Positions 25,142 to 32,897 of a DNA stretch of 64,000 nt are shown here, piece after piece (the stretch's first letter is position 1; every line of letters begins with the position of its first letter). The DNA lies in NCBI RefSeq assembly GCF_042658685.1, contig NZ_JBHSQY010000001.1; one strand, 5' to 3'. The stretch is from Macrococcoides bohemicum (lineage in GTDB: Bacteria; Bacillota; Bacilli; Staphylococcales; Staphylococcaceae). Under the pieces are notes generated by a model. It was not told the DNA's origin and searched no databases. It saw only the letters and a program-made list of their open reading frames with translations. The position numbers and the translations under genes are program-made.

Positions 25142-26545
25142 ATGAAAAAGTTACCTGAAGATTTTATTTTTGGAGGAGCAACAGCAGCGTATCAAGCAGA
25201 AGGTGCGACAAATACTGATGGAAAAGGGAGAGTAGCTTGGGATACCTATTTGGAAGAGAATTATTGGTATACTGCTGAACCAGCAAGTGATTTTTATAAT
25301 AAATATCCAATTGATTTAGAATTAAGTGAAAAATTTGGAGTAAATGGTATACGAATATCAATTGCATGGTCAAGAATTTTTCCACAAGGATACGGAGAAG
25401 TTAATGAAAAAGGCATTCAATTTTATCAAAATTTATTCGATGAGTGTTTAAAGAGAAATGTGGAACCATTTGTTACATTACATCACTTTGATACACCTGA
25501 AGTTTTGCATAAAAATGGTGATTTCCTAAATAGAGAAAATGTGAAACACTTTGTAGATTATGCTAAGTTTTGTTTCGAAACATTTACTCAAGTAAAATAT
25601 TGGACTACTTTTAATGAAATAGGCCCTATTGGTGATGGACAGTATCTTGTTGGTAAGTTTCCTCCAGGCATAAAATATGATTTTGAAAAAGTATTTCAGT
25701 CACATCACAATATGATGGTAGCACATGCGAGAGCAGTTAAATTATTTAAAGATAATGGCTATGAAGGTGAGATAGGTGTCGTGCATGCCTTGCCAACAAA
25801 ATATCCGTATGATCCAGAAAATCCAGAAGATGTACGTGCTGCTGAATTAGAAGATATTATTCATAATAAATTTATTCTAGATGCAACATATCTTGGTCAA
25901 TATTCTGATCACACAATGGAAGGTGTCAATCACATTCTTAAAGTAAATGGTGGTAAACTGGAAATTTTAGATGAAGATTTAAAAGAACTAGATGCTGCTA
26001 AAGACTTAAATGATTTCTTAGGAATTAACTACTATATGAGTGATTGGATGAGGGGATTTGACGGCGAATCAGAAATCACTCATAATTCTAAAGGCAATAA
26101 AGGTGGATCTAAATATCAATTAAAAGGGGTAGGACAAAGAGAATTTGATATAGATGTCCCTAGAACTGATTGGGATTGGATGATTTACCCACAAGGTTTA
26201 TACGATCAAATTATGCGCGTGAAAAAAGATTATCCAAACTATAAAAAAATCTATATCACTGAAAATGGATTAGGATATAAAGATGAATTTGTAGATGGAA
26301 CTGTATATGATGATGCGCGAATTGATTATGTTAAAAAACATCTGGAAGTAATCGCTGATGCTATTGAAGACGGTGCTAATGTCAAAGGATATTTTATCTG
26401 GTCACTGATGGATGTATTTTCTTGGTCTAATGGATATGAAAAACGATATGGTTTATTCTATGTAGACTTTGAAACACAGGAAAGATATCCTAAAAAGAGT
26501 GCACACTGGTATAAAGAATTAGCAGATTCAAAAATGATAAAATAA
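25142..26545 (+). CDS. lacG: 6-phospho-beta-galactosidase
   Basis: 467 residues, GH1 family. Hydrolyses lactose-6-phosphate to glucose and galactose-6-phosphate. Acid/base Glu159 is in TFNEIGP and nucleophile Glu374 is in YITENGLGY, one position before the S. aureus numbers 160 and 375, which supports ATG 25142; a TTG at 25136 with slightly better SD spacing is the alternative. Last gene of the operon; terminator at 26560-26600. Confidence 0.96.
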   Translation: MKKLPEDFIFGGATAAYQAEGATNTDGKGRVAWDTYLEENYWYTAEPASDFYNKYPIDLELSEKFGVNGIRISIAWSRIFPQGYGEVNEKGIQFYQNLFDECLKRNVEPFVTLHHFDTPEVLHKNGDFLNRENVKHFVDYAKFCFETFTQVKYWTTFNEIGPIGDGQYLVGKFPPGIKYDFEKVFQSHHNMMVAHARAVKLFKDNGYEGEIGVVHALPTKYPYDPENPEDVRAAELEDIIHNKFILDATYLGQYSDHTMEGVNHILKVNGGKLEILDEDLKELDAAKDLNDFLGINYYMSDWMRGFDGESEITHNSKGNKGGSKYQLKGVGQREFDIDVPRTDWDWMIYPQGLYDQIMRVKKDYPNYKKIYITENGLGYKDEFVDGTVYDDARIDYVKKHLEVIADAIEDGANVKGYFIWSLMDVFSWSNGYEKRYGLFYVDFETQERYPKKSAHWYKELADSKMIK

Positions 26546-26559
26546 AGATTCCGAAAGTT

Positions 26560-26600
26560 ACAAATGGAGTTGTTAGGTAGGCAACGCCATTTGTCTTTTG
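26560..26600 (+). terminator. lac operon terminator
   Basis: Arms ACAAATGGAGTTG (26560-26572) and CAACGCCATTTGT (26582-26594), one internal mismatch, followed by CTTTT. Confidence 0.82.
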
Positions 26601-26624
26601 ATATATAAACATTAAACCAATAAT

Positions 26625-26843
26625 CTATTTCCTCCTTCCTTGCTTCGTTATGATTTCGTCCATCGTCATATTAAATATTTTACTGATGTTATACAGATCA
26701 ACAGCAGTAATATTACGTTCATCATTTTCTAACTTTGAGTATGTTGATAATCCGATATTTAATAGCTGTGCCATTTCTTTGGATGTATAATCTAGGTTTT
26801 CTCTATGGTATTTTATCGCTTTTGCTATGTCTGCGTTATTCAA
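26625..26843 (-). CDS. XRE-family HTH regulator (small)
   Basis: 72 residues, almost only a helix-turn-helix: TSKEMAQLLNIGLSTYSKLENDERN spans the HTH (about 19-44) and matches the Cro/C1 family. TTG start at 26843 with GAGGTGG six bases upstream. Such single-domain regulators are found in phage-like or toxin-antitoxin settings, but no partner gene is adjacent. Facing the lac operon, it converges on its terminator; a role in lac control is not suggested by the sequence. Confidence 0.85.
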   Translation of the reverse strand: MNNADIAKAIKYHRENLDYTSKEMAQLLNIGLSTYSKLENDERNITAVDLYNISKIFNMTMDEIITKQGRRK

Positions 26844-26888
26844 TATTTTCCACCTCTTTTTTAGGTGAAATTAACAAAGAATAAAATG

Positions 26889-26931
26889 AAAAAGTGGTTA
26901 TTTTCCAACTCGGAAAATAACCACTTTTTTA
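26889..26931. terminator. Long hairpin, bidirectional terminator
   Basis: Arms AAAAGTGGTTATTTTCC and GGAAAATAACCACTTTT form a perfect 17-bp stem with T runs on both strands. No intact gene ends here; on the minus strand a 33-codon open frame (26944-27045) without a usual start ends just before it, so it may be the terminator of a decayed gene. Confidence 0.8.
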
Positions 26932-26943
26932 TGAAAATTTATA

Positions 26944-27045
26944 TTATAATGTAAAGTTATTGTCTTTTGAATATTGCGTTTTGATAATGTCTTTTACTAA
27001 ATTATTATATGCTTTCTCAAAAATTTTTGTGCGAATTTTCCAAAT
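26944..27045 (-). pseudogene. Possible small gene remnant
   Basis: An open minus-strand frame of 33 codons ending in KTQYSKDNNFTL and lacking ATG/GTG/TTG. Followed by the hairpin at 26889-26931. Too short to identify. Confidence 0.2.
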
Positions 27046-27116
27046 TAGAAATTTTTAATTGATGTATTAACTCCCATATTATGATTAATTTATCATGATA
27101 CAAAGGAGGTGACGCT

Positions 27117-27359
27117 GTGGATTTTGAGCTTGGTCGCATACATAAGATTTTAGTAACATTAACTGATCACCCAGATGCAGACTATTACGGTCACTTTAAA
27201 GAAGACGACATCATATTCATCCTACTTGAGATGGGCTTAGTGGAATTCAGGTTCAATGTCTTAATCGATGATAATGTGTTCAAAACTTTACTTAATGTTG
27301 AAGTAACTAAAAAGGGATTACTCTTTATGACTGCATATAACAATCAGATGAAATACTAA
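27117..27359 (+). CDS. Hypothetical protein
   Basis: 80 residues starting at GTG with a perfect SD AAAGGAGGTGA (27102-27112), the best in the region, so translation is likely strong. No signal peptide; acidic in the first half, beta-like pattern (VEFRFNVLIDD, VEVTKKGLLFMT). The sequence resembles small phage-type proteins in size and context only. Converges on the SAM-riboswitch gene at 27392. Confidence 0.7.
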   Translation: MDFELGRIHKILVTLTDHPDADYYGHFKEDDIIFILLEMGLVEFRFNVLIDDNVFKTLLNVEVTKKGLLFMTAYNNQMKY

Positions 27360-27360
27360 A

Positions 27361-27391
27361 AAAAGCGCCTATCGCTTGATAGGCACTTTCA
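27361..27391. terminator. Terminator of the SAM-riboswitch-controlled small gene
   Basis: On the minus strand GTGCCTATC / GATAGGCGC is followed by T7. It ends the gene at 27392-27634 and may also serve the convergent gene ending at 27359. Confidence 0.8.
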
Positions 27392-27634
27392 TTAATACTG
27401 CGGTTCTACTGTTACTTTATAACCGTTAATAACAAATTCAATTTTTCGATTTTCATTATTAATCGTTGGTTCTTCAGGTTTTGATTCAAATGTAGAATGT
27501 GCTGCATCTAATTCATTTAATTCACTTTTAAGCTGAGAGATTCTACCAGTTCTTGCCATACTTGATGACCAGCTGTTTGGTTTCTTCATTTGTACCTCTA
27601 CGAGTTCTGCTAATACGTCTGCTCTTGTTCTCAT
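27392..27634 (-). CDS. Unknown 80-residue protein under SAM riboswitch control
   Basis: 80 residues, soluble. The first ~45 are helical and basic/polar (MRTRADVLAELVEVQMKK, then SSSMARTGRISQLKSELNEL); the rest is a short linker and a beta-like C-terminus (KIEFVINGYKVTVEPQY). ATG 27634 has AGGAG eight bases upstream. A complete SAM-I riboswitch with terminator lies 33 bp upstream and nothing follows but a terminator, so this is the only gene that riboswitch controls. No methionine- or sulfur-metabolism domain is visible. Function unknown. Confidence 0.78.
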   Translation of the reverse strand: MRTRADVLAELVEVQMKKPNSWSSSMARTGRISQLKSELNELDAAHSTFESKPEEPTINNENRKIEFVINGYKVTVEPQY

Positions 27635-27666
27635 TATAAACACTCCTTAAATCGTTTTTACAATAA

Positions 27667-27810
27667 AAATAAGCTCATCTTAAAGAAAGAAGAGCTTAAG
27701 TAAGAACTTCTTATCTTTCAAGACATCATCTTGTTGGAATTAGCACAGTGCATAAGCCTGTTGCTGAGGTTTCATAGGGCCAAGTCCCTCCACCTACTCT
27801 GAATAAGATA
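27667..27810 (-). promoter_or_regulatory. SAM-I riboswitch with terminator (minus strand)
   Basis: Aptamer 27710-27810: on the minus strand CTTATTCAGAGTAGGTGGAG, GGGAC, ATGAAACCTCAGCAACAGGC and a closing GAAAGATAAG keep the S-box core. The expression platform at 27667-27700 is a stem TAAGCTCTTCTT / AAGATGAGCTTA followed by T5. An extended -10 TGTTATAAT (27834-27842) lies just upstream. Downstream is only the 80-residue unknown gene. Confidence 0.93.
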
Positions 27811-27969
27811 CGAGCTATTTTTTTGTAAGTTAATTATAACATACTTTTTTATTCAGAACCCTTTGAAATCATTTTGTAATAATTTTTGAGTCATATTTTT
27901 AAGGTAAGTTTAAGGTCAAGTACATGGATTGAGATAGTATAATAAAAAGAAAATGAGGAGATAAAAGTA

Positions 27970-28164
27970 ATGAAATCATGTTATAAACTTTTTCTAGGTG
28001 CAGTGCTCTGTATTACAGGATTTATATTCATCGGGTATGCTTTAATTTATGATATTAAACCAGATAGTTTTCATGGACTCATTGCAGGGATACTGCTAAT
28101 GATCGGTATGCCGATGTACTTTAAGAATTTAGCGACACATATTGAGAACGGAAGACAGTCGTAA
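27970..28164 (+). CDS. Small membrane protein
   Basis: 64 residues with two hydrophobic helices (about 6-27 and 36-50) joined by a short polar loop. SD TGAGGAG precedes ATG 27970. Unrecognised; possibly monocistronic with the broken frame that follows. Confidence 0.6.
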   Translation: MKSCYKLFLGAVLCITGFIFIGYALIYDIKPDSFHGLIAGILLMIGMPMYFKNLATHIENGRQS

Positions 28165-28172
28165 CGATCTGA

Positions 28173-28511
28173 AAGAATACTGTATCTATTAATGCACAGC
28201 ATTATGGGTTAGGAAAGATTATTGATATCAAAAGGTACAATGAGTATATCGTCTATAATGAAGAATTAAAGAAGGGTTTTACGCATATTAGTATTAAAGG
28301 ATTACCGTTAGAAGATGCGATCAATTACGTGAGATATCATAAAAGGAAAGAAAAGATGCCATTTTTTAGTTATCTGTATAATGATAAAACATTTATTCGA
28401 TTAAGTCCGTTTTTCATTGATGTCATTTCTGAAGATACAGCGCTTATTGCGTGGATTAAGCAGGAATTTAAATATGATTATGCGCATGACTTTGATGATG
28501 AGCTAAATTAA
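28173..28511 (+). pseudogene. Headless reading frame, probable 5'-truncated gene
   Basis: The frame is open from 28173 to the stop at 28509-28511 (112 codons) and reads as ordinary protein (for example QHYGLGKIIDIKRYNEYIVY), yet has no ATG, GTG or TTG in the first 52 codons; the first GTG is at 28329 without an SD. Either the 5' end was lost or a rare start (ATT 28188) is used. Unknown family. Confidence 0.45.
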
Positions 28512-28655
28512 TGAATCATTTTATAAGAACTGTTAGGAAATCTCATTTATTTATAGTGATGAATAGACTAATGGTATTATTAATTTTAAATTCTTCTTCT
28601 CTATGATATATTATGAGATGAAATACAATTTGTGATAATTTAGGAGGAAGCCCTT

Positions 28656-28742
28656 TTGGAATGGTATTTTTGGATCATCATTATGCTGCCTATTTTATTC
28701 TTAGTCCTATTCCCAGTCACAAATAAAAAGAAAGATAAGTAA
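28656..28742 (+). CDS. 28-residue membrane peptide
   Basis: A TTG-initiated gene encoding MEWYFWIIIMLPILFLVLFP followed by the basic tail VTNKKKDK: one membrane helix and a positively charged C-terminus. SD AGGAGGAAG lies seven bases upstream and a strong terminator starts right after the stop (28743-28781), so the unit looks real despite its size. Could be a small regulatory membrane peptide; type I toxin peptides have the same design, but no antisense RNA is apparent. Confidence 0.65.
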   Translation: MEWYFWIIIMLPILFLVLFPVTNKKKDK

Positions 28743-28781
28743 CGTAAGGCAGTCATAGCAATATGGCTGCCTTATTTTTTA
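28743..28781 (+). terminator. Terminator of the 28-residue peptide gene
   Basis: Stem TAAGGCAGTCAT / ATGGCTGCCTTA followed by T6. Confidence 0.87.
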
Positions 28782-28821
28782 AAAATTGTTAGTTTCTTAG
28801 AAAAAAAGTGATTTTTTTATA

Positions 28822-29121
28822 TTATTTTTCATACCAATCAATCGCATGTTCCTCTAATTCTTTTACGAGATCATTTTTGCCTTCTATATATGCTTCTATG
28901 TCAGTGGCATTTTGATTAACTAACGCTTTTTTTCTCTGCATATCGATTGGCTTGTTCTGGATGTGCGATTAAATAATCCCGAAATGCAATATGTCTTGTA
29001 ATATTAAAGTCATCCAATTCATAGATGTGCAGATGATTGTTCTATTATCCCCACCTTTTTGAAAATATCGTCGCTTAGGGAAGCCATTTTCTCCTATGGA
29101 AGTAGTATTATTGAACTTCAA
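28822..29121 (-). pseudogene. grpB (UPF0157) 3' half, frameshifted remnant
   Basis: On the minus strand, three frame segments spell the GrpB C-terminal part: SIGENGFPKRRYFQKGGDNR, then HLHIYELDDFNITRHIAFRD with AHPEQANRYAEKK, then DIEAYIEGKNDLVKELEE with the end AIDWYEK. Shifts are at about 29033-29039 and in the T7 tract at 28927-28933. GrpB proteins are nucleotidyltransferase-fold proteins of about 170 residues. The matching N-terminal half lies 1.5 kb away at 30516-30701. Confidence 0.85.
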
Positions 29122-29259
29122 TCAACAAAGGCGATAAGTGAATTAGACAAGTGTATAGATGTAACTGAATGAATAAATAATGAACCAAGTAAGCAGAACT
29201 TTATATATGGTGGTGTAAAATATAAAGCTTTCAAAGTGTTAAAACAATGTTTTATGTAA
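29098..29259 (+). other. Open frame fragment, unidentified
   Basis: In one plus frame IELQSTKAISELDKCIDVTE, a stop, and a further 28 codons to a stop at 29257 just before the hairpin at 29262. It overlaps the start of the grpB 3' remnant on the other strand, so it may be chance or a second decayed gene. The rest of 28782-29323 is covered by the remnants described. Confidence 0.2.
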
Positions 29260-29261
29260 AT

Positions 29262-29306
29262 TTAATAACCGGATCAAATACTTTAATAATTTGATCCGGT
29301 TATTAA
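29262..29306. terminator. Bidirectional terminator
   Basis: Perfect 17-bp stem TTAATAACCGGATCAAA / TTTGATCCGGTTATTAA, with short T runs both ways. Ends the tetR-membrane protein unit on the minus strand. Confidence 0.88.
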
Positions 29307-29323
29307 TTTTGTTTCAATAATTA

Positions 29324-29866
29324 TCAAGTATCTAATTTCGCTTTCTTCGGCCAAATAAAGTAGCTCATTGTGATGATAAAATCGATGATGAGGACAATCT
29401 TCCATATACGTATTACGCCCATTAAATTATTCAGAGAAGACGGATTGTTTGCAACAACCTGCATCAGGTAGATAAGCCCATATGCGATAAGAAATGCAAT
29501 GATGTGTTTAAAAAAACTCTTTAAGTATTGCTTTGCATATTGGTTTCCGTATATTTTTTGGCGAGGTGTTTCTTTTAAGTATAATACTTTAAATTTTTCA
29601 TCTGCCCAATTGATAAAGTCTTTACCAAATACAATTGAAATAGCAATGTATACAGCAGCGATACCATGTGCAATTTCTGCTGTTCCACCTTGGTATAGAT
29701 TGAATGTTGTAGCGATAATTAAAAATAGGTCAACTAGTATTGTACATGATAATAATAACATACTGAATTTTTCTTTATGAAATATATATCTTGTTACTAA
29801 TCCGAGAACTATGAATACCCAAAATAGAATTTCAGCTGCAATGATTAATGTTATGATGATACTCAC
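29324..29866 (-). CDS. Polytopic membrane protein co-transcribed with TetR regulator
   Basis: 180 residues with about five hydrophobic helices (near 3-24, 35-55, 64-84, 120-140 and 155-173) and a basic cytoplasmic loop in the middle. GTG 29866 is chosen as start since GGAG overlaps the tetR stop and sits eight bases away; the ATG at 29884 lies inside tetR without SD. Second gene of a two-gene unit, so likely controlled by the TetR protein through its operators. No known transporter signature; it is not a typical RND, MFS or SMR efflux pump. Confidence 0.75.
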   Translation of the reverse strand: MSIIITLIIAAEILFWVFIVLGLVTRYIFHKEKFSMLLLSCTILVDLFLIIATTFNLYQGGTAEIAHGIAAVYIAISIVFGKDFINWADEKFKVLYLKETPRQKIYGNQYAKQYLKSFFKHIIAFLIAYGLIYLMQVVANNPSSLNNLMGVIRIWKIVLIIDFIITMSYFIWPKKAKLDT

Positions 29867-29871
29867 TTTAC

Positions 29872-30453
29872 TCACTCCATCCATGACTGAATTTCTTCCG
29901 TTATGATTTGTTCTACTAAAGTGTTTGATAATTGTTTCGGCTGATAAAGTTTATGTAACGCTAATCCATCAATTAAAGCATGCAGTTTTGTGATGGCTTT
30001 TTCTTTGTCGATTGAAAGCTTTATTTTATTATTTTGATGCAGGAGTTCAAATGATTTTTGTACTAATACGTAGATTTCATCACTCATCGTGTTTTCATCA
30101 ATTGTGCTATTTTCTTCTTGTACCGCTAACCACACAAGCATATCCGCAGTCCTTTTCTTATCGAGCGGCATTGTTAGTAATATCGCATCGACAATGCGTT
30201 TTTCAAGAGGTATGTTTCGGTCCATAAATATTGCTTTGATATTTGATTCAATTGATTCAGTAAGCATATTTAGTATTTCTGAAAGTAATGCAGACTGATT
30301 AGGAAAGTAGTATCTGATTTGGCCAGGTGTCATTTTCGCCGCACTGGCTATACTTCTAACAGATGTGCCTTGTTTACCGAGTTCCTGTATATTATGATAG
30401 GCAATTTCTAATATTAGTTGCTTTTTAGCTTCATGATTTACTATTTTCGGCAT
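29872..30453 (-). CDS. TetR family transcriptional regulator
   Basis: 193 residues. The N-terminal HTH (about 10-55) has TSVRSIASAAKMTPGQIRYYFPNQSALL, the TetR signature. The C-terminal domain is variable, as expected for ligand sensing, and resembles the BetI/QacR-like C-terminal group by general pattern. ATG 30453 follows AAGGAGA by seven bases. Two 18-bp palindromes upstream are its probable operators. The gene and its membrane-protein partner interrupt a grpB gene. Confidence 0.9.
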   Translation of the reverse strand: MPKIVNHEAKKQLILEIAYHNIQELGKQGTSVRSIASAAKMTPGQIRYYFPNQSALLSEILNMLTESIESNIKAIFMDRNIPLEKRIVDAILLTMPLDKKRTADMLVWLAVQEENSTIDENTMSDEIYVLVQKSFELLHQNNKIKLSIDKEKAITKLHALIDGLALHKLYQPKQLSNTLVEQIITEEIQSWME

Positions 30454-30467
30454 TGTCAATCTCCTTT

Positions 30468-30519
30468 TTAATACACATGTATTAAATAATATAATCTTAT
30501 TTTAATACATGTGTATTAA
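30468..30519 (-). promoter_or_regulatory. Two TetR-type operator palindromes
   Basis: TTAATACACATGTATTAA (30468-30485) and TTAATACATGTGTATTAA (30502-30519) are near-identical 18-bp inverted repeats whose centres are 34 bp apart, with an A/T-rich -10-like segment between. Position right before tetR implies autoregulation. Confidence 0.85.
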
Positions 30520-30701
30520 AAAAGAAAATAATATGATATGGAGTTCAGTTGAATTATGTTTTTAAGAGTAGGTATTGATGTACTTTCGATGTGATAGATA
30601 CTAATAAGTTCATCTTTCAGAATTTGAGCTAATGATATCTTTTCATTTTGGAACATGTTTGGCCATTCAGAATTATACGGGACAACCTTTAGTTTGCGCA
30701 T
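30516..30701 (-). pseudogene. grpB (UPF0157) 5' half
   Basis: Starts at ATG 30701 with SD GGAGATCT. MRKLKVVPYNSEWP and IYHIESTSIPTLK match the GrpB N-terminus, whose usual motif is HIGSTSVPGLK; here two glycines are E and T. Similarity stops near codon 47 (30561); the frame then runs into the tetR operator region and ends at 30516. The C-terminal half is at 28822-29121; about 30 codons between the two halves are missing. Confidence 0.85.
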
Positions 30702-30802
30702 TGGAGATCTCCAACTTAAAATTGATTTAATATTATAATACAGCAACATTTATCAAAAACAAATCGCAGGTAACAGTTACAATATTTATGAGGTGATACA
30801 TA

Positions 30803-31693
30803 TTGAGTCAGGATAATATCAATCAGATTATTGAACTTGTTGAGGAAAACTTACTAGAACATTATACGTTAGAAGATTATGTAAAGCGCACAGGTTATTC
30901 AAAGTTCCATTTGATGAGAATGTTCAAGAGAGCGACTGGTTATACATTTTATGACTATATTTTAAGTAGGCGTATTGCTTATGCTTCACAATATTTATTG
31001 TATACCGATATTAGCATTATCGATCTGGCATTTGTACTGAACTTTCAATCACAGGAAGCATTCTCGAGAAGGTTTAAATCAGTGTACGGCTTACCACCAG
31101 GTAAATATCGAAAATTGATGAGTGGATTAACAAATGCTAACAAGGAGGAAGAAGTGATGACTTCAGAAAATATTAAGGGATGGATTATGACTGGGACGGC
31201 ACCTCATCTTTACGAAACAAGATTGGATGCAAAAGTATTTCATAGTGGCCAAAAATCAGCTTTATTATGTTCAATAAATGATAATGCAACATTTAATGAG
31301 AATACTTTTGGTACATTAATGCAAAGTATCTCTGCAAAATCTTTTATTAATAAGCGTGTGAAATTCTCAGCATTTATTAAGACAGAAGTGGTTGATAAAT
31401 GTGGCGTCTGGGCTAGAATTGATGATGCAAAATACGATATACTGCAGTTTGATAATATGATGGATAGAGCAATTATCGGTACAAATGAATGGAATTATTA
31501 TTCTGTCGTACTCGACGTTAGTGAAAGTGCAGCATCAATGCATTTTGGTGTAATGCTATTAGGTAATGGTAAAGTATGGATCGATCAGTTTAAGGTAGAA
31601 GAAGTAGATCTATCTATACCTAGTACAGACACATTAACTAAGCCACAAGATTTGCCTTCAATACCAATAAATCTGGATTTTGAGGAGAGTTAA
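30803..31693 (+). CDS. AraC family regulator with C-terminal beta-rich domain
   Basis: 296 residues. Two AraC HTH motifs at the N-terminus (about 5-105): LEDYVKRTGYSKFHLMRMFK and IIDLAFVLNFQSQEAFSRRF with VYGLPPGKYR. The C-terminal ~170 residues are beta-rich, with aromatic and Asn/Asp residues typical of a jelly-roll or ligand-binding domain. TTG start with GAGGTGATA seven bases upstream. Followed after one base by a small membrane protein gene, so probably an operon. Confidence 0.88.
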   Translation: MSQDNINQIIELVEENLLEHYTLEDYVKRTGYSKFHLMRMFKRATGYTFYDYILSRRIAYASQYLLYTDISIIDLAFVLNFQSQEAFSRRFKSVYGLPPGKYRKLMSGLTNANKEEEVMTSENIKGWIMTGTAPHLYETRLDAKVFHSGQKSALLCSINDNATFNENTFGTLMQSISAKSFINKRVKFSAFIKTEVVDKCGVWARIDDAKYDILQFDNMMDRAIIGTNEWNYYSVVLDVSESAASMHFGVMLLGNGKVWIDQFKVEEVDLSIPSTDTLTKPQDLPSIPINLDFEES

Positions 31694-31694
31694 T

Positions 31695-31922
31695 ATGATT
31701 AGAAACTTTGAATTGAAATTTATCAATTTTTGTATTGGTTTAATTTATATAATTCTCCTATCAAAGTTTATATATTGGTTAGGTCACTATATATTTGATT
31801 ATGACTTGAAAATTTTTGAAGTGATAGATTTGCTCTATGCTAATACATTTATTACGGTAACATTCGTTGGACTTGTTGTTTTTCTCGAGATTTATGGAGA
31901 AACAAAAGAAAGTAAAAAATAA
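31695..31922 (+). CDS. Small membrane protein, downstream of AraC regulator
   Basis: 75 residues with two hydrophobic segments (about 9-30 and 45-66) and a charged tail. ATG 31695 has GAGGAG upstream, inside the end of the AraC gene, so translation is coupled. Unknown family. Frame extends to 31680 but without a better SD. Confidence 0.65.
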   Translation: MIRNFELKFINFCIGLIYIILLSKFIYWLGHYIFDYDLKIFEVIDLLYANTFITVTFVGLVVFLEIYGETKESKK

Positions 31923-32010
31923 GTATAAATGGTTATTTACATCACCTAATAAATATGTTTACATATAATTAACATATATATGTAATTATAGTACAGACAG
32001 GGGATAAAAC

Positions 32011-32313
32011 ATGAAGACTTTTAAAGTATTATCATCAATTGCTTTATTATCAGTAGCCTTACCATTTTCACAAATTGATACTGTAAATGATTCTCATACA
32101 GTAAAAGCAGCTACAAAGGCTGGATACCCAACTTCTAAATATAAAAAAGGTGCACCTTTAAAGTTCGGTAAATGTAAAGATTTGAATAAATATTATCCAT
32201 ACGGTGTGACATACAATCATAAATCATACCGTCCAGGGTTAGATCGTGATAAAGACAAAATGGCATGCGAAGCAAAAGATATGGTATTTAAAGCTTGGAT
32301 GGCAAAAAACTAA
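32011..32313 (+). CDS. Secreted Excalibur-domain protein
   Basis: 100 residues. A signal peptide with likely cleavage after VKAA (about residue 35), then one Excalibur (extracellular calcium-binding) domain: KCKDLNKYYPYGV and DRDKDKMACEA, the conserved DxDxDGxxCE-like loop with its paired Cys. Predicted to be exported and perhaps bound to Ca2+ at the wall. Its domain is closely related to the C-terminal tail of the nuclease at 34785, even to the flanking GYPTSKYKKGAP. Monocistronic with terminator. Confidence 0.88.
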   Translation: MKTFKVLSSIALLSVALPFSQIDTVNDSHTVKAATKAGYPTSKYKKGAPLKFGKCKDLNKYYPYGVTYNHKSYRPGLDRDKDKMACEAKDMVFKAWMAKN

Positions 32314-32314
32314 T

Positions 32315-32345
32315 ATTAAGTCCTGCAAATGCAGGGCTTATTTAT
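32315..32345. terminator. Terminator
   Basis: Stem AAGTCCTGC / GCAGGGCTT with one G-T pair, T-rich tail on the plus strand. Convergent with the gene ending at 32338. Confidence 0.78.
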
Positions 32346-32652
32346 TTTTAATATATTTTAGATAAGCAGTAACAATAATAAATAGCATTAAGAATAATCC
32401 GATTTTCATCCAAAAATTAAAATAAAAACTAAGGATCGTTACGCATATAACACTATAGATTATATGGATGAAAATATAGTTATAGTAATCTTTTGATAAT
32501 AAAGTTTGTTTTTTCTTTTCGTCAGAGAACAAAAATGCTGCAAAGAGGTTACTCATGATCAAATGGAACATAATATCGGATCCGTTTTCTTTTATGAAAA
32601 AACCAAGGAATAAGTTTAAGGATAATATTAAAAATAGATAAAATGGATTCAT
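32338..32652 (-). CDS. Small membrane protein
   Basis: 104 residues with about four hydrophobic segments separated by short charged loops (SDEKKKQ near the middle). ATG 32652 with GAGGTGG six bases upstream is preferred to GTG 32661. No family recognised. Single gene. The following gap to 32944 (290 bp) holds a promoter and a dyad for the MerR gene and otherwise nothing recognisable. Confidence 0.65.
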   Translation of the reverse strand: MNPFYLFLILSLNLFLGFFIKENGSDIMFHLIMSNLFAAFLFSDEKKKQTLLSKDYYNYIFIHIIYSVICVTILSFYFNFWMKIGLFLMLFIIVTAYLKYIKNK

Positions 32653-32897
32653 TATTACCACCTCATAGTGTTGTTATATTTTTATTTTGATGGTAAAAAA
32701 TAGATTTGTAAAGTTTATATACAATCAATATATTCAAGGTTAGAGTAGAATTTGATGGTAAGAAGATAGACTTATACCAGCACGTTAATTATTGCAACCT
32801 GTAAAGGGTGTTTTTTTATTTATGTCGAAAATAATCACAATTTTAACTATACTTTGCACATATTTATACATATTTATTGTGGTCCGAATAAAATTTC

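Noticed and set aside
19213..26545. lac operon as a recently acquired island
   Set aside because: Gene order matches the staphylococcal chromosome and no integrase, direct repeats or composition break were seen at its ends.
26625..26843. XRE gene as a second lac regulator or toxin-antitoxin antitoxin
   Set aside because: No partner toxin gene is adjacent and it is transcribed towards the lac terminator; nothing in the sequence supports either role.
28782..29323. Possible insertion sequence in the fragmented region
   Set aside because: No transposase fragment or terminal inverted repeats were seen; the coding fragments instead match GrpB.
32780..32830. Terminator-like stretch before the MerR gene (AACCTGTAAAGGGTG then T7)
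   Set aside because: The stem is too short and imperfect to call; the T run alone is not enough.
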